64,000 nucleotides of DNA from Micromonospora sp. MA102 (lineage in GTDB: Bacteria; Actinomycetota; Actinomycetes; Mycobacteriales; Micromonosporaceae): positions 1 to 64,000 of the forward strand of contig NZ_JAMWEG010000001.1 in NCBI RefSeq assembly GCF_025460765.1, read 5' to 3'. The notes beneath the pieces are model-generated. The model made no database searches. It was given only the letters and a program-made list of their open reading frames with translations, and was not told the DNA's origin. Shown here piece after piece: positions 44,331 to 52,957 of this stretch. The first letter of the stretch is position 1. The number at the start of each line of letters is the position of its first letter. The position numbers and the translations under genes are program-made.

Positions 44331-44376
44331 CACTACCGCCCGGGAGTCTCCTGTAGAGACCCCACGGGCGGTAGTG
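44331..44376 (-). terminator. rplS terminator (compound hairpin)
   Basis: A perfect 12-bp stem (cactaccgcccg at 44331-44342 with 44365-44376) encloses an inner stem gtctc-ctgta-gagac (44346-44360). On the minus strand it follows rplS and is followed by TCGTTT, a weak U-tract. Strong, and well placed to separate rplS from lepB. Confidence 0.8.
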
Positions 44377-44498
44377 GACCGCTGTGACACCGCGTCGAGT
44401 GGGCGCGGTGCGCCGTCCCCCGGCGCCCGTACGACCAGGGTAATGCGCTCCGGTCGATACGACATCCGCACAGGTCAGGCGGCGTGGCGAGGGGAAAT

Positions 44499-44858
44499 TC
44501 AGCTCGCCGGCTGCTTCTCGCGCAGCTCCTTGATCTTGGCCTTCTTGCCCCGCAGCTCACGCAGGTAGTAGAGCTTGGCGCGCCGCACGTCGCCGCGGGT
44601 CACGACCTCGATCCGGTCGAGGGCCGGGCTGTTCAGCGGGTAGGTGCGCTCCACACCCACGCCGAAGCTGATCTTGCGAACCGAGAAGGTCTCGCGGAGA
44701 CCGTCACCCTGGCGGCGGATGACGACGCCCTGGAAGATCTGGACCCGGGACCGGTTGCCCTCGACGACCCGCGCGTGCACCTTCACGGTGTCACCGGCGC
44801 GGAAGTCGGGCAGGTCAACGCGCTTCGACTGGGCGTCAAGGGCGTCCAGGATGTTCAT
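44499..44858 (-). CDS. rplS: RplS, 50S ribosomal protein L19
   Basis: A 119-residue L19, which sits at the subunit interface. [31 protein letters not shown] is the conserved start; [38 protein letters not shown] the core. ATG 44858; upstream frames do not match the family. It follows trmD, with a structured leader between them. Confidence 0.98.
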   Translation of the reverse strand: MNILDALDAQSKRVDLPDFRAGDTVKVHARVVEGNRSRVQIFQGVVIRRQGDGLRETFSVRKISFGVGVERTYPLNSPALDRIEVVTRGDVRRAKLYYLRELRGKKAKIKELREKQPAS

Positions 44859-44870
44859 CGCTGCGTCCTC

Positions 44871-44903
44871 GTGAGGCTCACGGCGCATCGTCAGTCGATG
44901 CGC
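44871..44903 (-). promoter_or_regulatory. Leader hairpins upstream of rplS
   Basis: Two perfect hairpins in the rplS leader: gcgcatcg-tcagt-cgatgcgc (44883-44903) and gtgag-g-ctcac (44871-44881), directly before the ribosome binding site (GAGGAC in the minus strand) of rplS at 44858. They could control translation of rplS, for example by L19 itself, or be RNA-processing sites. Confidence 0.45.
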
Positions 44904-44964
44904 GGATGGGTGATTCTGACCCCCGGGTGGTGGCCGGCGACGCCGACCCCGGTCGAGGGTCCTC

Positions 44965-44991
44965 GCTTCCGTCCACGGCGTGGACGGAAGC
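44965..44991 (-). terminator. Perfect hairpin between trmD and rplS
   Basis: gcttccgtccac at 44965-44976 and gtggacggaagc at 44980-44991 pair perfectly (12 bp) around a 3-nt loop. It sits just after the trmD stop. It probably ends some trmD transcripts and separates rplS expression from the upstream genes. Confidence 0.75.
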
Positions 44992-45001
44992 GGCAACCCC
45001 T

Positions 45002-45790
45002 CTACTTTGCCACATCACCCGGCCGGGGCTGAAATCCACCCCGGTCCAGGGCCGCCCGGTCCCGCTTGTCCAGGCTCTCCGGCGGCAGCGCGGAGATCAT
45101 GTCGGGGCGGCGGGCCGCCGTCCGCAGCAGCGCCTCGTCGCGCCGCCAGCGGGCGATCCTCCCGTGGTCGCCGGAGCGGAGCACCTCGGGCACCTCGTGC
45201 CCGCGCCACTCCGCCGGCTTCGTGTACATGGGGGCTTCCAGCAGCCCGTGGGCGTGCGACTCCTCGTCCAGCGAGCCGGCGTTGCCGAGCACCCCGGGCA
45301 GCAGCCGGGTGACCGCCTCCAGGATGACCAGCACGGCCACCTCGCCGCCGAAGAGCACGTAGTCGCCCAGCGAGACCTCGGTCACCCGCATCCGGGTCGC
45401 CGCGTGGTCGAGCACCCGCTGGTCGATGCCCTCGTAGCGGCCGCAGGCGAACAGCAGGTGCGACTCGGCGGCCAGCTCGTGTGCCGTGGCCTGGGTGAAC
45501 GGGACGCCGGCCGGCGACGGGACGAGCAGCCGGGGCAGGGTGTGCCCGTCCGGGCTCAGCTCGTCGGGGGCCAGGGCGTCGAGGGCCTCGCCCCACGGCT
45601 CCGGCCGCATCACCATGCCGGGACCGCCGCCGTAGGGGGTGTCGTCGACCGTGCGGTGCACGTCGTGGGTCCAGGTCCGCAGATCGTGTACGGCCAGCCG
45701 CAGCGTGCCGCCCGCCCGGGCCTTGCCGATCAGCGACAGGTCCAGCGGGGCGAAGTACTCGGGGAAGATCGACACGATGTCGACGCGCAT
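45002..45790 (-). CDS. trmD: TrmD, tRNA (guanine-N1)-methyltransferase
   Basis: A 262-residue TrmD that methylates G37 of tRNAs and prevents frameshifting. The trefoil-knot SAM site is seen in [13 protein letters not shown] and [14 protein letters not shown], and the N-terminal motif [14 protein letters not shown] is present. ATG 45790, 16 bp after rimM. Dimeric cytoplasmic enzyme. Order rpsP-KH-rimM-trmD-rplS is conserved. Confidence 0.97.
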   Translation of the reverse strand: MRVDIVSIFPEYFAPLDLSLIGKARAGGTLRLAVHDLRTWTHDVHRTVDDTPYGGGPGMVMRPEPWGEALDALAPDELSPDGHTLPRLLVPSPAGVPFTQATAHELAAESHLLFACGRYEGIDQRVLDHAATRMRVTEVSLGDYVLFGGEVAVLVILEAVTRLLPGVLGNAGSLDEESHAHGLLEAPMYTKPAEWRGHEVPEVLRSGDHGRIARWRRDEALLRTAARRPDMISALPPESLDKRDRAALDRGGFQPRPGDVAK

Positions 45791-45806
45791 GAGGGGGTGG
45801 CTCCAG

Positions 45807-46349
45807 TCAGAGGTCGAGCAGCCCGGCGGGCAGCTCCACCACCACGCGTCCGCCCGCGACGTCGACCTCGGGGACGATCGCCTTGACGAACGGGATGAGC
45901 GCGGTGCGGCCCTCGGGGCGCCGCAGCACCAGCAGGTCGGAGGCGGGGGCGTGGTCGATCCGGGCCACCTCGCCCAGCCGCTCGCCGGCCGGGGTCACCA
46001 CGGCCAGCCCGACCAGCTGGTGGTCGAGGAACTCCTCCGGGTCCTCCGGCGGAGCGACCTCGGCGCTGTCCACGCCGAGCAGGGTGCCGCGCAGCGCCTC
46101 GGCGACGTCGCGGCCGAGCACGCCCTCGAAGGCGACCAGCAGCCGTCCCTGGTGCCAGCGGGCGGCCTCGATGGTCAACTTCTCCGGCACCCGGTAGGCC
46201 CCGGGCGCCGGAGGCGCGACCGCGCCGGGGTCGGTGACGAGCACCGACCCCGGCGCGAAACGTGCTTCGGGCTCATCGGTCCGCACCTCCACGGTGACCT
46301 CACCGCGGATGCCGTGCGGCTTGCCGATCCGGCCGACGATGAGAAGCAT
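45807..46349 (-). CDS. rimM: RimM, 16S rRNA processing protein
   Basis: A 180-residue RimM, a 30S maturation factor that binds S19. The N-terminal domain starts [19 protein letters not shown] and the C-terminal PRC-barrel domain contains [15 protein letters not shown] and [18 protein letters not shown] 46349 overlaps the KH gene stop by one base. Confidence 0.97.
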   Translation of the reverse strand: MLLIVGRIGKPHGIRGEVTVEVRTDEPEARFAPGSVLVTDPGAVAPPAPGAYRVPEKLTIEAARWHQGRLLVAFEGVLGRDVAEALRGTLLGVDSAEVAPPEDPEEFLDHQLVGLAVVTPAGERLGEVARIDHAPASDLLVLRRPEGRTALIPFVKAIVPEVDVAGGRVVVELPAGLLDL

Positions 46350-46582
46350 CAGTACGAGTCGACGATGTCGACGCGTACCCCGCGCCCACCGATGGAGCCG
46401 ATCACCTGGCGCAGCGCCTTGGCGGTCCGGCCGGACCGCCCGATCACCGTGCCGAGGTCCTCCGGGTGCACGCGGACCTCGAGCCGCTTGCCCCGGCGGG
46501 AGTCGACCATGCGCACCCGGACGTCGTCCGGGTGGTCGACGATCCCCTTGACCAGGTGCTCCAGGGCCGGACGCAGTGCCAT
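46349..46582 (-). CDS. khpA: KhpA-type KH-domain RNA-binding protein
   Basis: A 77-residue single-KH protein. ALEHLVKGIVDHPDDVRVRMVD begins it and the RNA-binding loop GRSGRTAKALRQVIGSIGG (GxxG type) follows. KhpA pairs with KhpB/Jag in other bacteria and binds many RNAs; a role in small-RNA and ribosome biology is suspected. ATG 46582, directly after rpsP (2-nt gap). Confidence 0.95.
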   Translation of the reverse strand: MALRPALEHLVKGIVDHPDDVRVRMVDSRRGKRLEVRVHPEDLGTVIGRSGRTAKALRQVIGSIGGRGVRVDIVDSY

Positions 46583-46583
46583 G

Positions 46584-47057
46584 TCAGGCCTGCTCGCCGG
46601 ACTCGGCACCGGTCTGCTCCTCGGCCTTCGGCGCCTCGGCCTGAGCGGCCGGGGCCTGGGCGGCCGGCGCCTGGGCCTTGGCGGCCTTCTTGGCCGGGGC
46701 CGGGGTGTCCGCCACGCCTGCGGCGGCCTTCGCCTCGGCCTCGTACGCCGCCTTGCGGTCGGCCCGCTCCGCGGCGACCTTCAGCGGCGGCGGGGCCGGC
46801 AGGCCCTTGAACTTCTGCCAGTCACCGGTCAGCTCCAGCAGGCGCTGCACGGCCTCGCTCGGCTGCGCGCCGACCGACAGCCAGTACTGGACCCGCTCCG
46901 ACTTGACCTCGATCACCGAAGGGTCCTCCTTCGGCTGGTACACACCGACGAACTCGATGGCGCGACCGTCACGCTTGGTGCGCGAGTCGGCGACGACGAT
47001 GCGGTACTGCGGGTTGCGGATCTTGCCCATCCGCAGGAGCCGGATCTTTACGGCCAC
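46584..47057 (-). CDS. rpsP: RpsP, 30S ribosomal protein S16
   Basis: A 157-residue S16. The core is [37 protein letters not shown] and [16 protein letters not shown]. The last 60 residues form an Ala/Glu/Pro/Lys-rich tail ([19 protein letters not shown] and so on) longer than in most bacteria. GTG 47057. First gene of the rpsP-KH-rimM-trmD cluster. Confidence 0.97.
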   Translation of the reverse strand: MAVKIRLLRMGKIRNPQYRIVVADSRTKRDGRAIEFVGVYQPKEDPSVIEVKSERVQYWLSVGAQPSEAVQRLLELTGDWQKFKGLPAPPPLKVAAERADRKAAYEAEAKAAAGVADTPAPAKKAAKAQAPAAQAPAAQAEAPKAEEQTGAESGEQA

Positions 47058-47299
47058 AGTTGTTTCGCTCCTGTTGCGATTTCACCGGCCCGGTACGGGC
47101 GGTGTGGCGGGTGAGCGCCGCCCGGCACAGTGGGGTTGGGCCGGAGACTGCTCGGTTAACTGGCGACGCGCCCGGGTTAGAGGGCGCCGGACGCGCGCCG
47201 GATACCAGCGACCCATTCTGCCAGATCCCACCCGGATCTCTCACACCGGACCCGGACAGCCCGGCCGGGTCGCCCCCGCCGGTGACGAACGACACAGCG

Positions 47300-47968
47300 T
47301 CAGCGGACCGGCGGCCGGTCCCAGCCGGGCGGCAGTTCGTCCGGTACGTCCCAGTCGGCGGGTGGGGTGAAGTCGCACCAGGTGCCGTCGAAGGGGAACT
47401 CGCCGGCCTCGGCGATCCGGATCACCCGCTCCCCCTCGGCCCGGACCGCCTTCTCGTCCGGCACCCAGTAGTGCTGCGGAAAGGCCAGGCGCTCGACGAA
47501 CTCGTCCTCGTCCTTCCACTCCCAGCTCAGGTCCGGGTGGACCACCACGTCGAGGTCCTGGTCGACCATGTCGACCCCGGCCACCGTGCCGTCGTCCCAG
47601 CGGATGCCGGGCTCCTCCAGGTTGACGTACCAGTTCTTGAACCGGCCCCGGTCGTCCCGGAACCACCAGACCGAATGGGCGGCGCCGGTGGGCAGGAACT
47701 TCAACACCGGCGGCCCGTTCCAGCGCCCCTGGGCGAGCCGGTAGGACGAGGTGATCCACTCGGCGAACGGCACGACCCGCATCCCCAGCCCCGCCTCGGT
47801 CACCTCGTGCGCCACCGGGCTGCTCCGGGCCACCCAGAGCAGCAGCCCCCGGTCGTCGTCGAGGACCACGCGGGACGACCGGACCCAACCGATCCGGCCG
47901 TGCCGCACGTTGCGATGCATGATCAACCGCCCGGGCGCGAACCGGCCGGCGGGGTCGCCCGGACGCAC
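47300..47968 (-). CDS. DUF402/FomD-like protein
   Basis: A 222-residue DUF402 protein. HGRIGWVRSSRVVLDDDRGLLLW, then KNWYVNLEEPGIRWDDGTVAGVDMVDQDLDVVVHPDLSWEWKDEDEF is the family core. FomD, a member studied in fosfomycin synthesis, hydrolyses a nucleotidyl substrate with two metal ions held by such Asp/Glu residues, so a phosphohydrolase role is possible. GTG 47968 is one base past the proS stop and gives a start matching homologues (RPGDPAGRFAPGRLIMHRN); a frame continues further upstream but enters proS. Confidence 0.88.
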   Translation of the reverse strand: MRPGDPAGRFAPGRLIMHRNVRHGRIGWVRSSRVVLDDDRGLLLWVARSSPVAHEVTEAGLGMRVVPFAEWITSSYRLAQGRWNGPPVLKFLPTGAAHSVWWFRDDRGRFKNWYVNLEEPGIRWDDGTVAGVDMVDQDLDVVVHPDLSWEWKDEDEFVERLAFPQHYWVPDEKAVRAEGERVIRIAEAGEFPFDGTWCDFTPPADWDVPDELPPGWDRPPVR

Positions 47969-47969
47969 C

Positions 47970-49376
47970 TCAGTAGGCGCGGGCGAGGATGGCGACCAGG
48001 TCCGGCTCGTCCTCGGAGTCGGGCACCGAGCCGTCGGCACGGAGCAGGCACCGGACGGTGACGCCCTGGCCGTTCGCCTCGGCCTCGCCCTGGACGCCGA
48101 CCTCCGACCACGGCACCTTGGCCCAGCCGGTGGCGGCCGCCTCGAGCGCCTCGGCCAGCGTGCCGACCTCGACGGTCCGGGACTGCCGGAACGCCAGCGC
48201 CTGGTCGTGCAGCGTCTGCTGGTCCGCCTCCAGCGCGGCGAGCACCGCGCCCACCACGTCGGCGACCGGGACCGGGGCCTTCGAGCCGTCCGTACGCCGC
48301 ACCACCACCGCGTTGCCGGCAGCCAGGTCGCGGGGGCCGACCTCGACGCGCACCGGGTAACCGCGCAGCTCGGCGTCGACCGCGCGGCGGCCGAACGCCG
48401 TGTCGGTCCGGTCGTCCAGCGCGACCCGGACGCCGGCGTCGCGCAGCGCGTCGCGCAGCTTGGCCGCCGCCTCGCCGACGCCCTCGCCGTCCTTGACGAC
48501 CATCACGTACGCCTGGACCGGCGCCAGCTTCGGCGGCACGCGGAGGCCGTTGTCGTCGCCGTGGCACATGATCAGCCCGCCGAGCATCCGGGTGGAGGTG
48601 CCCCACGAGGTGGTCCAGGCGTGCTCCCGGCCGCCCTCGGCCGAGGAGTAGCTGATGTCGAAGGCCTTGGCGAAGTTCTGCCCCAGCTCGTGGCTCGTGC
48701 CCAACTGGAGCGCCTTGCCGTCGCCCATCATGCCTTCGCACGTGTAGGTGGCGGTGGCGCCGGCGAAGCGCTCGCGGGCGGTCTTCAGGCCGACCACCAC
48801 GGGGATGCCGAGCACGTTGACCATCAGGTCCTCGTACGCCTCGTGCAGGATCCGGCGGGCGTAGGCCCGGGCGTCCTCCCGGGTGGCGTGCGCGGTGTGG
48901 CCCTCCTGCCAGAGGAACTCGCTGGTGCGGAGGAAGATCCGGGGGCGCAGCTCCCAGCGGACCACGTTCGCCCACTGGTTGAGCAGCAGCGGCAGGTCCC
49001 GGTAGGAGTCGATCCACTTGGCCATGAACTCGCCGATCACCGTCTCGCTGGTGGGGCGGACCACCACCGGCTCGGCGAGCTGCTTGCCACCACCGTGGGT
49101 GACGACGGCCAGCTCCGGCGAGAAGCCCTCGACGTGCTCGGCCTCGCGCTTGAGGTAGCTCTCCGGGATGAAGAGCGGGAAGTACGCGTTCTCCGCGCCG
49201 GCTGCCTTGATCCGGGCGTCCATCTCGGCCTGCATCCGCTCCCAGATGGCGTAGCCCGCCGGTCGGATGACCATGGTGCCCCGCACCGGGCCGTTGTCGG
49301 CGAGCTTCGCCTTGGCGATCAGGTCCTGGTACCAGCGGGGAAAGTCCTCCGCACGGGGAGTGAGCACGCGTGCCAT
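47970..49376 (-). CDS. proS: ProS, prolyl-tRNA synthetase (short, archaeal/eukaryote-like type)
   Basis: A 468-residue ProRS. It lacks the 180-residue editing insertion of the common bacterial type, and motif 2 (RWELRPRIFLRTSEFLWQEG, followed by HTAHAT) plus the C-terminal Tyr place it with the archaeal/eukaryote-like form, which I recall occurring in some actinobacteria. Motif 3 is HGDDNGLRVPPKLAP. It charges tRNA-Pro. ATG 49376; 1 bp upstream of the DUF402 gene on the same strand. Confidence 0.95.
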   Translation of the reverse strand: MARVLTPRAEDFPRWYQDLIAKAKLADNGPVRGTMVIRPAGYAIWERMQAEMDARIKAAGAENAYFPLFIPESYLKREAEHVEGFSPELAVVTHGGGKQLAEPVVVRPTSETVIGEFMAKWIDSYRDLPLLLNQWANVVRWELRPRIFLRTSEFLWQEGHTAHATREDARAYARRILHEAYEDLMVNVLGIPVVVGLKTARERFAGATATYTCEGMMGDGKALQLGTSHELGQNFAKAFDISYSSAEGGREHAWTTSWGTSTRMLGGLIMCHGDDNGLRVPPKLAPVQAYVMVVKDGEGVGEAAAKLRDALRDAGVRVALDDRTDTAFGRRAVDAELRGYPVRVEVGPRDLAAGNAVVVRRTDGSKAPVPVADVVGAVLAALEADQQTLHDQALAFRQSRTVEVGTLAEALEAAATGWAKVPWSEVGVQGEAEANGQGVTVRCLLRADGSVPDSEDEPDLVAILARAY

Positions 49377-49453
49377 GACCGCACATCCTATGCGCCGGGC
49401 GGGCGGCCGCTGCGCCCGGGAGTCGGCGCGCGTCGTGTCGCGCCGACCGACCG

Positions 49454-49459
49454 TAGACT
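49454..49459 (+). promoter_or_regulatory. -10 box of the TetR gene
   Basis: TAGACT at 49454-49459, 9 nt before ATG 49469. Leader would be very short or absent. Confidence 0.45.
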
Positions 49460-49468
49460 TCGACGACG

Positions 49469-50167
49469 ATGGGTGAGCTTCCAGATGCCGGCGCCCGGCC
49501 GCCGCGCCACGCGAAACGCGCCGAGCCGGAGGTGTCGCGCGACGGGTCACGGCGCGGCGCGGGACGCGCCGAGCCGGAGGTGTCGACGCCGCGGCTGCGG
49601 GACACGATCGTGGACGCCGCCCGCGCGCAGACGATCGCCGCGGGCTGGGACGGCGTCCGCATGGGCGGGGTGGCGCAGGCCGCCGGGGTGAGCCGGCAGA
49701 CCGTCTACAACGAGTTCGGCAGCAAGGCCGGCCTGGCCGAGGCGCTCGCCCGGCGCGAGGTGGACCGCTTCGTCGGGGAGGTCCGCGCCGCCCTCGACGC
49801 GCACGGCGCCGACGTGCGGGCCGCGGCGTACGCGGCCATCCGCCACACCCTCGCCGCCGCCGCGGACAACCCGCTGGTCAAGGCGATCCTCACCAGCGCC
49901 CGGGGCGGCTCCGACGAGCTGCTGCCCTACCTGACCACCCGGTCCGAGCTGGTGCTGGCCGAGTCGTCCGCGGCCCTGCTGGAGTGGGCCGACCGGCACC
50001 TGCCGGAGGGCGACCGCGCGGCCCGGGCCTTCGCCGCCGACACGATCGTCCGCCTGGTGGTCAGCCACATCGTGCTCCCCCGGTCGCCGGTCGACGAGAC
50101 CGCCGACCAGCTGGCGACCCTGGCCCTGCACCTCTTCCACACGGCCGCCACCCGGCCGGCGGGTTGA
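49469..50167 (+). CDS. TetR-family regulator with repeat-bearing N-terminal tail
   Basis: A 232-residue TetR protein. The helix-turn-helix is residues about 60-90 (RMGGVAQAAGVSRQTVYNEFGSK). Before it is an N-terminal tail of about 40 residues containing a duplication (RAEPEVS twice) encoded by a 22-bp direct repeat. C-terminal ligand domain as usual. Single gene, divergent from proS. Target unknown; the tail could be a later start misread, but the ATG has a matching promoter and the tail is codon-biased like the gene. Confidence 0.85.
   Translation: MGELPDAGARPPRHAKRAEPEVSRDGSRRGAGRAEPEVSTPRLRDTIVDAARAQTIAAGWDGVRMGGVAQAAGVSRQTVYNEFGSKAGLAEALARREVDRFVGEVRAALDAHGADVRAAAYAAIRHTLAAAADNPLVKAILTSARGGSDELLPYLTTRSELVLAESSAALLEWADRHLPEGDRAARAFAADTIVRLVVSHIVLPRSPVDETADQLATLALHLFHTAATRPAG
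49516..49585. repeat. 22-bp direct repeats, 48 bp apart
   Basis: Identical 22-bp copies (starting acgcgccgagccggaggtgt) lie at 49516-49537 and 49564-49585, in frame (16 codons apart). A recent duplication in the N-terminal tail of the TetR gene. Confidence 0.8.
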
Positions 50168-50214
50168 TCAGGACGGTCGCGACGGCCCGGCCGCCGACCC
50201 GGACCTCCTGATCA
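50165..50214. terminator. Terminator containing the stop codons of both convergent genes
   Basis: tgatcagga at 50165-50173 pairs with tcctgatca at 50206-50214. The first TGA is the stop of the TetR gene (50165-50167), and the mirror-image TCA at 50212-50214 is the stop of the amidohydrolase gene on the other strand. Further GGTC/GACC pairing fills the interior. Confidence 0.7.
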
Positions 50215-51300
50215 GCGAGGGATGGGAAGGACGCGGCCACGGAGGATGATGCGCGACGGGGCGCGGACCACCCGCAGGTCGCGGCGGGGGTCCTCGGGGT
50301 AGACGGTCAGGTCGGCCAGGCCGCCCTCGACCAGGCCGGGGAAGCCGAGCCACTCGCGGGCCCGCCAGGAGGCGGCGGCGAGCACGTCCTCGGCGGACAT
50401 CCCGGCCTGCTCGTGCAGGAGCAGCATCTCCTCGGCGGCCAGCCCGTGGTCGATGCCGCCGCCCGCGTCGGTGCCCACGTAGATCGGCACCCCGGCCTCG
50501 TGCGCGGCGCGGACCACCTCGGGGAACCGGTCACGCAGGGCGAGCATGTGGTCGGCGTACCCGGGGAACTTCGCGCGGGCCTGCTCGGCGATGTGACCGA
50601 AGGTGCGGATGTTGATCATCGTGGGCACCAGCGCGGTGCCCTGCCGGGCCATCAGGTCGACGAGGTCGAGGCTCAGCCCGGTGCCGTGCTCCACCGAGTC
50701 CACCCCGGCCCGCACCATGATCTCCACGGCCGACTCGGAGAAGGTGTGCACGGCCGCGCGCGCACCGGCGGCGTGCGCCGCGGCGACCGCGGCGGTCATC
50801 GTGTCGGCGTCCCAGGCCGGCGCCAGGTCACCGACCCCGCGGTCGATCCAGTCGCCGACCAGCTTGACCCAGCCGTTGCCGGCGGCGGCCTGCGCGGCCA
50901 CCGTCGCGGCCACCTCGGCTGCGCCGACCTCCACGCCGATGTCGCGCAGGTAGCGCTTCGGCGGCGCGACGTGCCGGCCGGCGCGGGCCAGGCGCGGCAG
51001 GTCCGCCTCGTCGTCGAGTTCCGGGTACGGGTACGGCGAGCCGGCGTCGCGGATGGCCAGCACGCCGGCGTCCCGGTCGGTTCGGGCCAACTCGCGGGCC
51101 TGGTCGAGGGAGGTGATCGGGGCGCCGCCGCGGGCGATGCCGATGTGGCAGTGGGCGTCGGTCAGGCCGGGCAGCACGAAGCCGCCGTCGACGACCGTCT
51201 CGGCGCCGGGCACCGGTTCGAAGGTGACCCGGTCGCCGACCAGCCAGACGTCCCGGACCTCGTCGTCCGGCAGGAGCACACCGCGCACATGCAGAGCCAT
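50212..51300 (-). CDS. Imidazolonepropionase-like amidohydrolase
   Basis: A 362-residue amidohydrolase of the mononuclear/binuclear metal type. Metal motifs: HxH in GLTDAHCHIG, Lys in GNGWVKLVGDW, His in AVHTFSES, His in SVEHGTGLS and Asp in YVGTDAGGG. This matches the HutI-like and Xaa-Pro dipeptidase-like hydrolases of the superfamily. The substrate is unknown. ATG 51300 is favoured over GTG 51306 because AGGAC is well spaced. It converges with the TetR gene, with which it shares a terminator. Confidence 0.9.
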   Translation of the reverse strand: MALHVRGVLLPDDEVRDVWLVGDRVTFEPVPGAETVVDGGFVLPGLTDAHCHIGIARGGAPITSLDQARELARTDRDAGVLAIRDAGSPYPYPELDDEADLPRLARAGRHVAPPKRYLRDIGVEVGAAEVAATVAAQAAAGNGWVKLVGDWIDRGVGDLAPAWDADTMTAAVAAAHAAGARAAVHTFSESAVEIMVRAGVDSVEHGTGLSLDLVDLMARQGTALVPTMINIRTFGHIAEQARAKFPGYADHMLALRDRFPEVVRAAHEAGVPIYVGTDAGGGIDHGLAAEEMLLLHEQAGMSAEDVLAAASWRAREWLGFPGLVEGGLADLTVYPEDPRRDLRVVRAPSRIILRGRVLPIPR

Positions 51301-51358
51301 GTGCACAGTCCTACCCGATCACTCCCGCGGGCGCGTCACGAGCCCGCCGCGGTACGCC

Positions 51359-51392
51359 GACGGCCCCGCCCCCGGGAGGGGACGGGGCCGTC
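51359..51392 (-). terminator. ffh terminator hairpin
   Basis: gacggccccg (51359-51368) pairs with cggggccgtc (51383-51392); C-run and G-run extend it inward. It follows the ffh stop on the minus strand. Confidence 0.7.
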
Positions 51393-51403
51393 ACCGACAC
51401 GCG

Positions 51404-52957
51404 TCAACGCGGGCCCTTGTCACCGCCCTTGCCGAGCTTGTTGAAGTCGATCTTCGGCAGCTTGAAGCCCGGCGGCAGGCCCTGGCCGCCGGCCAGGTCG
51501 CCCGGGTCGAGGCCCGGCGGGAGCTGCGGCATGCCGCCCGGGAAGCCGCCCGGCACCCCGGCGCCGGTGCGCGGCCGCCCGCCGCCCTTGGTGCCCTTGC
51601 GCTTGTTCTTCGGCGACTTGGTCGCCTTGCGCCGGCCGCCGCCGGGCAGGCCCATCATGCCGCCCATCTGCTTCATCATCTTCTGCGCTTCGGCGAAGCG
51701 GTTGAGCAGCTGGTTGACGTCCATCACGGTGACGCCGGAGCCGCTGGCGATGCGGGCCCGGCGGGAGCCGTTGATGATCTTCGGGGTGGTGCGCTCGGCC
51801 GGCGTCATCGACCGGATGATCGCGGTGACCCGGTCGAAGTGCTTGTCGTCCAGCTCGGCGAGCTGGTCCTTCATCTGCCCCATGCCGGGCATCATGGCCA
51901 GCACGTTGGCGATCGGGCCCATCCGCCGGACCGCGATGAGCTGGTCGAGGAAGTCCTCCAGGGTGAACTGCTCGCCGCCCATCAGCTTGGCGGTCATCTT
52001 CTCCTTCTGATCGGAGTCGAAGGCCGCCTCGGCCTGCTCGATCAGAGTGAGGACGTCGCCCATGCCGAGGATCCGGCTGGCCATCCGGTCGGGGTGGAAG
52101 ACGTCGAAGTCCTCCAGCTTCTCGCCGGTGGAGGCGAACAGGATCGGCTGCCCGGTGACCTCCCGGACCGACAGGGCGGCGCCACCGCGGGCGTCACCGT
52201 CAAGCTTGGAGAGGACCACGCCGGTGATGCCGACGCCGTCGCGGAACGCCTCGGCCGTGCGGACCGCGTCCTGACCGACCATGGCGTCGATGACGAAGAT
52301 GACCTCGTCGGGCTGGACCGCGTCGCGGATGTCGGCGGCCTGCTGCATCATCTCGGCGTCGATGCCGAGGCGGCCGGCCGTGTCGACGATGACGATGTCC
52401 CGGGCGGCCCGCCGGGCGTGCTCGATCGAGTCGCGCGCGACCTGCACCGGGTTGCCGACGCCGTTGCCGGGCTCCGGGGCGTACACCTCGACGCCGGCCC
52501 GGCCACCGAGCACCTGGAGCTGCCCGACGGCGTTGGGGCGCTGGAGGTCGGCGGCGACCAGCAGCGGCTGGTGGCCCTGCGCCTTGAGCCAGCGGGCCAG
52601 CTTGCCGGCGAGGGTGGTCTTGCCGGAACCCTGGAGACCGGCCAGCATGATCACGGTCGGCGGGTGCTTGGCGAACTGGAGCCGCCGCCCCTCGCCGCCG
52701 AGGACGTTGATCAGCTCCTCGTTGACGATCTTGATGATCTGCTGGGCCGGGTTGAGCGCCTGAGAGACCTCGGCGCTGCGCGCCCGCTCCTTGACGGCCG
52801 CGATGAAACCCTTGACCACCGGCAGGGCGACGTCGGCCTCCAGCAGCGCCATGCGGATCTCGCGCGCGGTGGCGTCGATGTCGGCGTCGGTGAGCCGACC
52901 CTTGCCGCGGAGCTTGGTGAAGATCCCGGACAGGCGGTCACTCAAGGTGTCAAACAC
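51404..52957 (-). CDS. ffh: Ffh, signal recognition particle protein
   Basis: A 517-residue SRP54/Ffh. N domain, then the GTPase: GLQGSGKTT (107-115), DTAGR and TKLDG motifs; then the Met-rich M domain with its signal-peptide-binding helices (KMMKQMGGMMGLPGGGRRK). The C-terminal tail after about 430 is Gly/Pro-rich and disordered, as in other actinobacteria. With FtsY and 4.5S RNA it targets nascent membrane proteins. GTG 52957 with GGGATG 6 nt upstream; relatives start FDTLSDRL. The 4.5S RNA gene is not in the window. Confidence 0.97.
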   Translation of the reverse strand: MFDTLSDRLSGIFTKLRGKGRLTDADIDATAREIRMALLEADVALPVVKGFIAAVKERARSAEVSQALNPAQQIIKIVNEELINVLGGEGRRLQFAKHPPTVIMLAGLQGSGKTTLAGKLARWLKAQGHQPLLVAADLQRPNAVGQLQVLGGRAGVEVYAPEPGNGVGNPVQVARDSIEHARRAARDIVIVDTAGRLGIDAEMMQQAADIRDAVQPDEVIFVIDAMVGQDAVRTAEAFRDGVGITGVVLSKLDGDARGGAALSVREVTGQPILFASTGEKLEDFDVFHPDRMASRILGMGDVLTLIEQAEAAFDSDQKEKMTAKLMGGEQFTLEDFLDQLIAVRRMGPIANVLAMMPGMGQMKDQLAELDDKHFDRVTAIIRSMTPAERTTPKIINGSRRARIASGSGVTVMDVNQLLNRFAEAQKMMKQMGGMMGLPGGGRRKATKSPKNKRKGTKGGGRPRTGAGVPGGFPGGMPQLPPGLDPGDLAGGQGLPPGFKLPKIDFNKLGKGGDKGPR

